Shown here: in pieces, positions 22,953-36,900 of the stretch
Numbering within the stretch: position 1 is the stretch's first letter
Layout of the letters: the number at the start of each line of letters is the position of its first letter
Source: Mugil cephalus
Lineage: Eukaryota > Chordata > Actinopteri > Mugiliformes > Mugilidae
Length of the DNA stretch: 64,000 nt
Direction: 5' to 3'
Assembly: GCF_022458985.1 (NCBI RefSeq)
Contig: NC_061784.1
Coordinates: 24,486,545 to 24,550,544 of the forward strand
The notes under the pieces: generated by a model
The model's database searches: none
What the model was told of the DNA's origin: nothing
Seen by the model: only the letters and a program-made list of their open reading frames with translations
Program-made: the position numbers and the translations under genes

Positions 22953-24920
22953 ATGGTGGCTGACAACCTCAAAGTGAACTGTGACCCTTCGGGGCCAATT
23001 ATGCCTGTCCGGCCCCGGGGCCTCTTCCACAGCATCAAGGTTCGTCATCAAACAGCTGCATATAAATGTGATTTAGTCAGGAACTGTTATCCTAAAGATT
23101 CTTAGAGCAAAGAGCGGCTCAGGATAGAAAGAGATTAGTAAGTAGTTAACCCTTTAATTAAGAGCTTATTCAGGTGCTTTCTGTCTCCTAGTTAAGCTAA
23201 CACATTAGTTGGAAGAGCTAGACACACTGATATGCCAGCTAAGTTAGCTAATGCTAACATCAAAAGAAAGAAAGGTGTAAGTTATTTTATTCAAATGTCT
23301 TTCCGCCACAGTTAAGGCTGCATTCCACATTACTGCTGCTGTAGATTAAAGTTTGTTGTTAGCTACTAGTCTTGAATTGTCTTAAATTGAAGCCAAATAA
23401 AGTTTTCTGAATCTGAATCCTTAACGGAATCTAGTCTTGGCCCCCAGCAGCAGCAGATTCTCTCCTGGGAGGAAACCCAGAGAAATGTTGGACTCTGTGG
23501 AGAAAGTTCACTTCCTAAAGTTCATCCAGGAATTGTTCTGAAGTCACGTATTTTCCTGACCCCTGTCCATCCAGTCTCTTGCTAACGTTCCTTTGCCTCC
23601 CTCTCTTCTCAGTTCTTCGTGTTTTGCCACAGTTTGCTGCAGTTGGCCCAGCTGTTGGTGTCAGGCTACATGAAGAGCTCCATCTCCACCATCGAGCGGC
23701 GCTACGGCCTCTCCAGCCAGAAGTCTGGGATCCTGGCTGCCTTCAACGAGGTCAGTTTAGCTCATCCGTGAGGTGAATGACTTCCAGTCAGCTGCTGCTT
23801 GTATGGACGGTGTCCAGAACTCATTTCAAAGGAAAACACCAAACAAACAAAAGTTGTCAAGGAAACACAACGTTGTCAGATCCATTGTTCTGACCAGAGT
23901 CTGATAATAAAAACCTCAAACCTTGTTTCTCAACCTGTCAGTGAAGAGCGCACAAAAAGAAACTCAAGAAAACTTTCAGATTTACTAATAAACATGTTTG
24001 CAGAAAGGAATTATTTTTAAACATTTGAAACCGACCGTTAAACTAACTCAACCGAACACAGATCTTAGAAAAGTCCTCCAACCATGACATTACAGTGACG
24101 ACTGTCCATCATCACATTAGGCCCCGCCCACATGATCTGATTGGTCCAGCACATGAGAGACACCAGATCTACTTTACTACACTACATCTGAGCATTCATA
24201 AGCAGCTACTGATGCTAAACTGTGCCAAAAAAAATAAAAATTATTAAAATAACAAGATGATGCAAGTAGTTATGTTAGCACAAACAATCAACATTAGCCT
24301 AAACAACAAACCTTGAGCAGCTTGACTAATGTTAGCAATTTAATTAGCCTGCACATGATAGTGTTAGCTGCTGTGTTAGCCTAAACAAGCTAATGTTAGC
24401 AATTTAATCAGCCTGCACATGATTTTTTTATTTATTAATATATTGAATTAGGACAATGCACATTAATCAACATTGGTGCATCAGTGTAAATGTGCCAGAC
24501 TGCTACGTTAGCCTACAACAAAACAGCACGATGACTCTAGACCAACTTTTGTCACAAAAAAAATTGGATTTGTCCAAACTGGACTGAAGTGGCTTCATCA
24601 TGGCCCAGACGTCTGTTGTTTCTATTCATGTTACTGATCCAATGATCAACCAGAGGCTAATAAAGGTTTCTGAGTGTGGTTCTTTTCGTTCTCCTGTCAG
24701 AATGAGTTCGTCTAAATGAGTGGATGTGTGTGTTTGTGTGTCCAGGTGGGGAACACCATCCTCATCGTCTTTGTGAGTTTCTTTGGCAGTCGAGTTCACC
24801 GGCCACGCTACATCGGAGGCGGAGCTCTGCTGGCGTGCCTGGCCTCGCTGCTGATGGCGATGCCACACTTCCTGAGTGGAAAGTACGACTACACGGACCG
24901 CATCAGCTGTGAGAACTAAA

Positions 24921-24951
<31 letters not shown>

Positions 24952-27900
24952 CTTTGATACGATGCACTCCCTAACCTCCTGGTTCTCTGATGACCCACTC
25001 TACTGACACCACTCAGGGCTTTTTGTTCTTCGTCCGATTCAGATTCAGAGAACTTTAACCACATAAACAAACAAGCTAAGGAAACAATAAGTGAATGGGC
25101 ACATAATAACCGATCACAAAGTCAGTCCTCAATAAGATCAATAAAATCTGTAGCAAAAACTCAATAAATACATAAATAAAACATTAAAAAGTTCATCTAA
25201 AATGAGTGGGGTCTGTGTTTAAAAACTTAATCGCAGAAGGAATAAAAGACTTTACGTAACGATTTGTCCTACTGATGCTCATTATATGGCAGCTATAAAA
25301 CCTCGGTCAGTGAAATGTTATCTGGTTGGTAACTGATTTGCTCTGTGAGCAACTCGTTCCTCCCACATCGTTCCCAAAGTCTTCTGCTTAGTGCCAGTCA
25401 TTGTTAAACATTTTTTTCTCAAAATTGCCCAGAAAGATGGCGATAGTCCCCGATTCCAAAACTCAGGATTAGATATTGATTTCCTTTGTGCAAATACGTA
25501 CAAGAGTTTATTGGTGAATAGGTGAAGAAGCTGAATTTTGGGATCCATCATCTGTGCATACCTTCTGGTCTGCTACTTGGGGGCCCCATGTCATAGCCCT
25601 CAGCTACAAAACCTTCACAAAAAAAAGTTATTTGCCAGAGTCTCGTAACTTGACCCCTTACCCTAAAACTCCCAATAGGTTGTGGGTTGCAGAGGAAAAT
25701 GGCCACACGAGAACAAACATGGCCTCTACCGTTAACCAAGCAGCATCAAAACTCCAGTGTTTCCTGTCTTTTAACAGCTTCTAGTGACAACAGCTTCGGT
25801 CTCTGCGGCGTCTCCACTATCTCCTCGTCCTCCAATCAGACCTGCAAGGGGCAGGACACCCCCGCCCAGCAGGTGGTGTATCCTCTGCTGCTTCTAGGTC
25901 AGCTCCTGCTGGGCATTGGTGCCGTCCCCATCCAGCCCTTCGGCATCTCCTACATCGATGACTACGCCAGCAAGAAGAACTCTCCACTTTACCTGGGTAG
26001 GAGACAGGAGCCATGTTTTATCCATTCGGCCGTTTAGTTAGTCAGTTTATTGGTTTAGCACAAATGATGTTGCAAATCTGTGCAAGGACGTGTCCCCACA
26101 GGTTGTTAGCTTCAGTGCAAATGTAGCATGACCTAGAGAAACCTTAACCCTCTATAGGACACTTATTGAAATACTTGGGAATTCTAAGTTTCAGCCCTGG
26201 AGTCTTATTGTAGGACATAACACATTTTGTGAATTCTTTCAAATTTTTAAATTTTCTTGTAGTAAATCCAGATGTATGAATTTTACATACATACCTATAT
26301 GTGGGTATGTCCTTCAGTGGTAAACACATGTAAACATGTATTTAGAGCATTAGAACATCAGAGCTAATTGATGTGTTTCTTGGGTATCACCTCAGAGGAA
26401 CATGGATGGCAATCCTGTCTTTTCATCACTGCAACATCTTTATTTTTCTAATATTTTGTTCCATGATCAGCCTCATAGTGCTAATGGATAAATGTTGGCA
26501 TGCCAACACAGGGAGCTAATGCTACCATCAGATGGAACTAATTAGCATAAAGTGATGCTTGGCCCATTCATAGTCTTGAGAACACCACTGCTACAGAAGC
26601 CAGCGATGCTAACAGCTTGCAAGCTAACAAGCAGCTAACGTCAGACATATTATGAAATGAAGTATCGCGCGTTTATGATGAAATTAGCATCTATCTTTAC
26701 CATCTCTGAACACTTTAGCTAACACAACTTAACTCATAAAATCATACAAATCTCTCGAATTATTAACAGAAAATAAAGCTGAAATTAAGCGGGTCAGTCA
26801 GTTTATGTTTGATCCAAGACAGTAATAAGCTATTGCTAATGCTAACTGCCTTTCACGGAGCTTTGAAACAGAATGAACTCGTACTTCTTGTTCCTCATAA
26901 CTGTCAGCTCGATAGCATGGCTGGTTTAGTATGATGGATTACCTGGAACGTGGAAAACATTCCTTACTGTTGATATTGAATGCATCTCGTGTTTTTATAT
27001 ACCTGATCCAATAATTAACTTCCTGGAACCATTCTGAACTTGATCCCGTGAGATAAAGAAATGCCACCCACTCACGTCCATTAAACTAAAGTATGAATTA
27101 AACTGTGTTTACGTCACACTAGAAAAGAACTCAAAGCAACCAGGAAATGTTTAAACAGTCTCTTATATTTTACATATCTCACATTTCCATGCAGACAGTT
27201 ATGGAGATTTAACATGTATGTAAAGGTTCCAATAAATGGACCAGGCGTCGTGTTCTGACGTTTTTCCTTGGTCGTGTCTTCCAGGCATCCTCCTCGCCGT
27301 GACCTCCATCGGCCCGGCCTTCGGCTTCATCACTGGCTCCTTCATGCTGCGCTACTACGTTGACTTCGATAAACTGTCAAAGGGTGAGGAGACGTCGTGG
27401 CGCACTGAGAATTTACAGACAAATTAGGAAAATATAAGGAAAAGGGAGAACTTCCTGCGTCCTGGAGCAAAACCAGTGAGACTCTAAATAATGTGGGGTC
27501 GTTTCCTGCAGAAAATGGACCCACATGGGTTCAAGCTGGTGCTAAGCTGTTAGATGAAGGATATAAAACCAGAACAATGCAATTTAGAGGTAAAATGTTC
27601 CTGTCACCAAACACCAGAGAATAGTGAGCAGCAGAATGCTGACTTTATTTCCTTCATCTGAATAAAGATCTAACTTTCAGTTCAGAGCCCCATTCTGTGG
27701 CTCTTCTGGAGATTTTGATTGCAGAGTTTAATTCTACTGACAATGAAACCAATCAGGGTGGATCCTCTCTGTGGAGTTCATTCTGAAGTTGTGTTAGACA
27801 TCTTGGATGATTTATTGGTTGTGGGGATGGCAGATGATCCAAACTTTATCTTTATCCTTTCTATGGTCATATAGATGGAGGCAGGGTAGATGTTTAGAGG

Positions 27901-30900
27901 TCACATTAAAAAAACAAAAAAAAAAAGGAGCGATGTGTCTGGGAAAATGACAAAATACTAGAGACCAAAGCCAAGAAGGATGTTAGAGTGAAACCATCCG
28001 AGTTATTTTAAAAGGGCTTCAGAAAGGGAGGGAAGCCACTCTGCTCAAAAGTCCCGCTGAAACGTTTATGCACCCTACATACGGACTTTTCTACATTTCT
28101 TCATTTGACACATAAATGTTATGTTGACTGAGTTTATTGAGGAAAATGAGCCACTATGACATATCTGTGAGGGTTCTGGTAACCCCTCTACTTGAAGGAA
28201 TTTCAGCCCATTCCTCAGAACAGAACCACTTCACTTCTGAGGTTATTGTCACTTCCAGCTAATTCAACCATGAACAAAACGGCGGAGATTAACGTTTCAA
28301 CATAGAAGATTATGTGGATCTCCAGTAGCTTTTAGGATAGCATCTATAATAAAGTGAAACTGATCTGAGACAGTGACGGTGGGAGGGTGTTGAGTAGGTG
28401 TTTTGTTTTGTCACAGTGCCATGTCGTTATTGCGCTGCAGATAATCCAGTCATAATTATTCCATCGCATGTCAAGTTCTCACAGGCATTTGGGTCTGCCA
28501 CACTGTGACCACGTCAGAGCCTCCATAACCGCCAGGTGGATGGGAGAAAGTCATTCTGACGTACAACAGTAATCAACAGATGTGCACAAACTTGTCTTAT
28601 TGTCGCAATATTAGCCTCCAGATAACCCTTCCAACAGCCAACATAAAGTATGTATTAGATCCTGGTTCAGATACTCTGGAGTAATGGGTGGACTGTGTTT
28701 GCTGCTTATGACGCTGTAGACTGAGGTCATGATATTTATATTTTTATAGAAAAATACTCTTGGTTGTATTATGGATTGTGTTCTCTGCTCAACGTACCTT
28801 TAGCTTTAGACTAGTTGCACATAGATAGACTTGTATAACAATGACACAACTAATTGTATAACCTGTGCATAATCCTTTAACATCTTTATGAGTCTTTATT
28901 TAGCTTCTTTATGGATTTATTTTCAGTGTTTTCTCACCTGTTCATTGCCCCCACAAGGTCATTGCATCAGTCTCCAAACAACAAAGACATGGACTTAGGT
29001 TTCTTTAAGAACTTTCATGAAAGTAACGTCTTAAATAACTCGGGTCTGTAACCGGTTTGTCTTGGGATCTATTACCAGTGGCTTTTGTGACAGGGGATTT
29101 GTAGCGTAGTACAGAGTCTTAGTGAAAGCAAATAAACCCAAAAATGTGAAGCAACTAGAGTCTGGATCTGAAGATTTGAATGAAAATGTCTTCAAGAAAC
29201 ACAAGAACTACAGCTCCCTGTGTTTTACCTTCACCTGGAGAACTGAGAACCTTCACAGACATTCAGGTTTATTTGTCTCAGTTCTATCAGATTCTTCAAG
29301 AGATGGAGGCTTCTAGATGCTGAAATACCTGCCTGCCACATATCTTACTGTATCTTTAGGAGGCAGAATTTTATCTCATAAGTTCCATTTGTTTGTTGCC
29401 GGTTGTCACGTTGGATCAAGAAAATAACAATCTGCAGCCTTTCTTTAAAACTATGAAGCACATGATGTTGTAATGTCCCCATAAAGAGTCAGGATTCAAG
29501 GTCACTTGCTTTAATCATGACGTGGTGTTATGGAAATCTGACTCACTTATCAGTCACTTTGTTTTTTAGATGTGAGATTAGGCTGAAAATACAGGACAGA
29601 GATCCTGGGTTCATTTCATTTTTAGCCTCTTAGTCTGTGGTGTCTGTGTGTTTTCATGTATTCCAACAAACTGGGATAATATTCCACCAACTGATTGAAC
29701 TGGTTGTTAAAATAGAGAAATAGAGAAGATATATATATATATATATTGCGTGCAGTGTGATGTTCTTCACGTCTTGTTCTGCCTTCGGTTTCCAGATGAG
29801 ATCAAGTTGGAATCCACAGACCTGCGGTGGGTGGGCGCCTGGTGGCTCGGCTTCCTGGTGGCCTCCTGCCTCCTCTTCCTCACGGCGCTGCCTTATCTCT
29901 TCTTTCCCAGAAATATGCCCAAAGAGGTGAGTCCCGCATGGAAGCAGAGTCTCTCATATGAAGCTTGCTGGGAGGTTTCTGTAAGTATTAACTTACATTA
30001 AAGTCATAAGACACAAGCTATCCTGCGTTCTTCTGTCCAGACTTGTCAGGCTCAGTCAGCGAGTCCTTAATATCTCAATAAATGCACTTTACTCATCCTA
30101 AATTATTAAATCAGGAAGTCGTCTTATCCCAGCTTGTCGTGTTTCAGGTCTCACTGCAGATAATTAGTTCAGATGCTGTATTGTGGTGACTGACGTCTTG
30201 ATTCAGAGTGACACTGAGTCTTTCTGTCCTGTTCCTTTACTCACGATTTAAATTAAGAAGTCATGGATAGAAAGGTCACTCTGATGAACAGAAAAGGCTT
30301 TCTATGGCTCATTTATAAGCAGCCTAATTCAGCCATGCATGCTCACACATGAGGAATGTGTTTCTCTCCGTGTCTGTAAATACTGGTGTGAGCGCTGGGG
30401 TCTGGTGGATGTTCTAAAACCACAGCTTAGTCAAATCAGCTGCAGAGTCACTATGACTCTGTTTAGTCCTGTTTTAAATTAAATTGTGTCCTGAGTGATG
30501 TGGTCTCTAGAGTCCAGGTTTGAGTCCAGGTTCGACTAATCTGGTCTCAGTCCACATGTGGAGCTGATCTGGGAACCATGTCCCAGATCAGCTGAGGACG
30601 TATGTGGAGAGAAGTTCTCCAAGGTGGACAGATAAAGATGTACAGCTACTTATTTCCCTTCAGAGCACAGATAAATACAGCTGGATATCTCATAACAAAA
30701 CACAATAAAAGATTAGAACCATTTCCAGGGTCAAGCAGTGCCTGAAGATTTAGCATCTGGGATGGATTAGTTGAGGGAAATGGCATGTATCTGAAGCATG
30801 TTGCGAAAGTTTTGCATTTTTTTCTAATGACCTGACCTGAGGTTTTTGCAACCTTGGCAGACTCTGTGGTGCTGCTCTATGGCTTAATGTCAGCTCTTGT

Positions 30901-33900
30901 CTTTATTATAACCACTGAGCACATAACAACCAGTTTAAGCAACAGGCTACAGTCACATGACTTTATGGTCTTCAGAGAACTCGGGGGGAGCAGACAAGAG
31001 AAGAACTTCAGAAACAAGCCGAGAGGTTTAGCTCAAATTATCTTTAATTACAACACAGGACAAACAGCTGGTTAAAGAAAAGAGCAACCACACTCCTGTT
31101 TGTCCTGTCTTTTATGACAATATCAAATATACAGTGTGATAACTTACAACTTCAGTTTAACTGATATAGTCTCTTCACCTCAACAGTTTTGGCAACAATC
31201 GTTTTTGGCTCAGTTCCCAAAAGCAAAGTTCTGTACATGTTTCACTGAGATAAATGAGGCAAATAATTCAACAATTGCTCAACAGAGTTTCTTCTGACAT
31301 GTCCCAGAGAGTCAGAAAACATTTAACTCAAAGCTTTCCCCTCTCACGAAGGACGGTGAAGTCTAGTTTGCCTTTTTATTATTAATTCAGTGTTAGAGTC
31401 GGAGAGCTGCTGCACTTTGATAAAAATCAGCTCAGACTCTTTTTTAGTTTGGCAGTTGTGTTACATACCAGAGGGACTCCTTCCAGGGTATATAAAATAG
31501 GAATTGCAGTACGTTACACAAACATATTATGAAATCAAGGCTTAACTTATTGTTTTAATGCCAGGAGTATATTCATTCAAATATAGGAGAAGATCTGGAT
31601 TTCAGTCAAAATGTGTAAGACAATCTGAAAGTCTCCAATTGAAAGTAGAGAATCTCGAGTATTAACAAGCTAACATGCTAACAGGCTAACAAGCTACCGA
31701 AATTAACACATCCAGAAAGTCAAGGAGAATCACAAAATCACACGAGACGTTGTCATTTCAATTCAGTTTCAAGTTTCTCTCCCTCTCAAGAGTTTGTGGA
31801 TGAAACTTCATTCACAATGTTTTTGGTAAAAGAGTTCCACATTTTCGAATAATTTATTTGATAAGATTTTTCATAGTGTAAACTGTGTTGTTACAAGAAC
31901 CGTAAATATTACAAGCAGCTTTCCAGAAGTGAAGCAAAATGATCACAGAGAAGGAGCTGCAGTCTTGTTTTCCAGTGTGTCGCCTGCTGCTAGCCTTCCT
32001 GGACGACATGTTGCTAGCCACACAGGCAGCTGCTAATTGTTGTTGTCAGGAAAATGATTAACATGCAGCGAGTGTCCATTAAAGTCTAAGACAAACAGGT
32101 GGTTTAGTGGACTGCAGTTTCTCCAAAGTCCACTAGAGGTTCCACGTTAAACCTTGATAGCAAAGCAACATGCTTCCAGCCTGGTGTGTAGAACTCACCT
32201 GCCTGCAGAATTAAGGGGTGTGGTCTCTTTGATTGACAGATGGGTGTCCTCACAGGTTGCTAACTGTCTCTAGCCTTTAATCAACTGGGAGTTATGAAGT
32301 TATATTAACAGAACTTGATGCATTTAATCTTCTTTACCAAAATGTGATGATCACGATTTAAATGTGTGACTGTGTCTTTAATGAAACGGAGCCGTTGCGC
32401 CTGTTTGTCGGTTGAGTAAAGATTAACTGACGTGTAATTGGAGGAAAAGTTTCTTATCTTTAAAAGTGAAAGTTGAACTGAGGTTTGGCTTTGCTCAACA
32501 AATCTGTGGACTTTGACTGAACAAGCGTTGAGCAACATTCTGGCACTGATAACGTTTTTCCTTTTATACTTGGGGGGGAAAAAAACATGTTGAGCTTCAG
32601 TAACTAAGTCAACAGATTTCTGTGCTGAGTCAACCGGAACCAGCAGATGTCTTTAATATCTTTAGCACTTCAAAAGAAAAAAGAAAAAGTCCAAGGCTTG
32701 AGGAGTATTTTTCCACCACGACATTTCCCAGATATTTTGATTTGACCTCTGATCAGGACTGTGAGAAATTACAGGAATCTGATCATAAGACATTTTAAAG
32801 CACCTATAATCTATTTTTTATTATTATGCATGAAATTACAGCATGACGAATGGGAAATATGTCATAAACTCCTTCCTATCTTTGTGTCTTTGTTGAGCAA
32901 CAAAGAAGGTGGATACTGACACTAATGACCCGTCATTAACATGTGAACCTAAGAACTGAATGTGTCAATATTTTCTGTATCCTGTTGCAGGACCTGTTAC
33001 AGTATTCCTAAAGATTGTGAGAATCCTATCAGAGAGCTCCTCCTCCTTTAAGAGCTAAGAGCTCCTTTTATCTTTACCAACATCTACTGAACTTTATAAA
33101 CTCTTAGAAAACATCAGGATTGTAAGAATTTTCTTTGAGCTAAGAATCTTTAGGAACATTGGTCCCTGACCTTGGATTGACTGATAAACTTCACCTCAAA
33201 TCTGAGGATAAAATCTCCAATAAACAAAATATATTCCTGGTTATCCATACCAACAAACTAGTCTTTGGTCTGTTGCATATAAATAAATCCATGCTCCATG
33301 CTTTCAGGCTTGTTTATCTAAGGTCTATTTTAGAGCTATGAATGTAAACCTTGGTGGCATGCAGGGCCCTTACAGATGCCCTAAAAACTGCAGTGACTCC
33401 AGGCTGAGTGGTTTCAGTGCAACATGTGATTTTTTTCGTTTTCCGCATTCACGCAGGATGGCGCAGATGACGTAGAGTCTAGACCGGACGTTAATAAGCA
33501 GCAGACAAACCCGCTCCAGGAACTCACCCTTCTTCAGTTCCTCAAAAGTAAGAGTCTTCTTTCTCCAGTTATATTTTCTGTCTGCGGTCGAGTTAACATC
33601 AGGGTATTGACCAGAGATTTTAGAACCAAGATGGCCGCCATGTCTCCTCCTCCTCCTCTTCCCATCGGTCAAACTGGGGCCAGAACTGGATCCAGGTTCT
33701 GGATGATCCATACGTCCTTCCTCTAGAAAGTTAACTCTGCTCTCTGCTCTGTACTCTATATGAACTCCACACAGAGCTAACGTAGCTAGCTAGCTAAAGA
33801 CATTCATTCACTGACAATGTCCCACATCTAAAGTTTAACTTCTTGAAAGATCCTCTTTATAATTATCTCACATCCTGTTTTTCAAATAATGACCAATAAC

Positions 33901-36900
33901 AACAGCATAATATTAGCTACCTGAAATCTATGTGTACATGTACTTGGCCAAAATCCCACCCACTAATATGGAAGGGGTGGAGCTTATGAGCTATGCTGCA
34001 GCCAATCGCCGGGGGATTCACATTAGAGGAGCTGTCATGGCGTCCATCTTTGTTTACAGACTGGTTGGCACTGACTCAGCTAGTTTAGGATTTTATTCAC
34101 TATTAGAAAAGATAAATCTGAAGTGTTAAAGCTTTTAACTTTGGGTGAACTGTGTCTTCAGGTTTTCCTCGTATCGCTCTGCGGACCCTGCGAAGTCCCA
34201 TCTACCTGCTGGTGGTCCTGGCGCAGGTGAACCTGGCGGCGCTGCTGTCCGGCCTCGCCACTTTCATGGCCAAGTTCATCGAGAAACAGTTTAGCCAGAC
34301 AGTCTCATTCTCCACAATGATGATAGGTGAGACTCCCCCCTCCCCCCTGATTAAATTAAAACAGACTCAGATGCGACTGAAGACGTCCTCTTTCTTCCAG
34401 GTGGAGTTGGGATCCCGCTGGCAGTGCTGGGGACCGTCCTGGGTGGAGTCTTGATGCGAAGGTTTAACCTTTCAGTCAGAGGTGCCAGTAAGTTGTGCAC
34501 CGTCGCCATCTTCCTCTGCATGCTGTCCGCCCTGCCGATGCTGCTCATTGGCTGCCCCACCCAGACGGTCTCCGGAGTCTTTCCTCACAGGTATCATCAG
34601 CATACATGCACCAGCTGCACAGACTCTAATTCTTGCACCACTGCTGAGTTAGTTTTACCTGAAAGCGTTAACATAGTCAGAAATGTCAGGTTCTGTCTTT
34701 GCCTACATCAAAGGATTCACTGCATCTGACCCACAGCCTCATGCAGGTGGGACATCCTCACCTCCTTTTTGGTCGATTCATTCATGAAGGTCTATAAACA
34801 TCTCTTAGTCCTTACACTTTGGACCAGTCGGTCTTGGGACACCCTACCAGGGACGTTTGTACCCAGTAACAGAGCAAGAAAATCACAACATTTGTATTTT
34901 TATTTCCATAAAAACCAAGCTGAGAGAAAGACATCTGGACTTGTGTTCTCAGGTCTAAATGACCCGTGGGGAGTTTAGGTTTTTATCAGGAATGTTGGGG
35001 ATAATGTTGAGATCAGATGTTCAGACTATCTGCTGGTCAGATGTCCTACTGCAGAGTAAAGTTTGGCCAATCGAACATGAATGTTTTTCTGAGGCTGAGA
35101 AGAATCTGGTGAACCTAAAATATACAAATAAAGCTAAAATATCTATAAATGTCCACCTGATAAAAACCTGAACTCTTCACCAGTCATTTAGAGCTGAACC
35201 GTCTTCTAGAAAGAACAACAGACGCAGGTGACTTTGTTTCAGCTTGTTCCTTTATTTATACCATGACCTGAAGTACTGAGAAACTCCACATGCATTTAGA
35301 GATATGGAGATTTATTTGGTAAACATTGTAGGTTCTTCAGATTCAGAGCCCTAACATCCACTTACATCCAGTCAGCAGATGGTGCTAACACCTGATCTCA
35401 ACACTGTGGGCTCAGTCCGGATTATTTTTATTACTTTTTTCAGAGGAAAGTCAGAGTAAGAACTGGTTCTCTTTCATGTTGGAAGACTCAAGTTGAGGTG
35501 GAGGGGTCATCTGCTGAGGTTAAAGATACCCCACCCCGTCTAATGTGGTCTACAAGGTCCCCCTCTGCATGAACTCTGAGCACAACTGGTTTATTAGGAA
35601 CCATGAAGAAGAACAAGTGTCCTATTGTTTCTAATGTGATGATGTTGACAAGTGTCTGAATCAGCTCTGATGTTCTAATGTGACAAATACATGTTTACAT
35701 TAGTTTAAGTACCAGGAACCAGATATGAGACCAGAACCAGATATGAGACCAGGAACCAGATATGAGACCAGGAACCAGACATGAGACCAGAACCAGATAT
35801 GAGACCAGGAACCAGATATGAGACATTCATTCATCTGGATTTAACTCAGGAACAATAAAACATTTAATGTAGGGTTGAAGTTTCAGTTAGTTCGCTCCAC
35901 TAAGGATCTAAACTCTATAATGTGTCTGTTTTCAGCAGCCAAGAGCCTTCGTGCAATTCTGGCTGTCGATGTCCTCAGGAGGCTTTTAACCCGGTCTGTG
36001 GTTCAGATGGCGTCGAGTTCAAGTCTCCGTGTCACGCTGGATGTTCCTCGGTGGAGAATGACACCAGCGGCAAAGTCACAGTGAGACACGTTTCATTTTT
36101 TCACTAAACACTGTTTAATAATAAAACTCCTGTTGAGTTAGGAATTTAAGCCCATGTGGCGTTCAGGGTCTCTGTGTGTTTCTGTGCTCTCATGTCCTCT
36201 GTAAATGCTCTGGGCTCTCGGGTGAGGGCGGTGACTTCACATCTCGTGTTGTTGTGGTGAAAGCGTCTTTGTGTCCAGCTTCAACTCCCCCACAAACGCT
36301 CCCTGTTCACGAATGAATGACGTTTATTTAGACCCGAGACATCATGAGGTCTTTATCTGCAGCCTTGAGCTCTGATATCAGCGTCGGCCCTCGTAAACCA
36401 GGACCTCACCTCAGTTCAGGTGTGTCAGGACTTTGTAATGCAGAGGTTTTAAAGCCAGTGAGGTCAGAACAAGCTATGAATACATTCAACTTTTCAACTC
36501 TTTGAGCCTGATTGTTTGAGGCTCAGTTCATCACATCCATCCAAACACAGATACCGTCTGACTGTGAGCAGAGGCTCGTGTCAGTCACTGTAGAAGATTA
36601 TGGATGAAGAAGAAATACACTCTGATAATTTGCATGGATATTTTTGAAGTTAAGACTTTTCTAGTTGGGCCAACTCAGTTACTTAAGTACCAGGAGCATG
36701 GTTGGCCTTGTCCTCTACAAGCTTATTTCAGTCAGACAAACTTAATTTAACTTAAGTGTGTTAAAATAATAATAATGTATCGGTTTATATAGCACTTCAT
36801 CACAGACACGCTGAGCTACGGTCTCGTTTCATATTTCATCCTGCAGAGGGTGCCAGCGATTGTCCAACATTAAACAGATTTTGTCGTTCACCCTCCTCTC

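Noticed and set aside
33370-33711. 113-residue minus-strand open frame
   Set aside because: It overlaps the well-supported slco2b1 exon 33457-33547 in antisense and has no domain.
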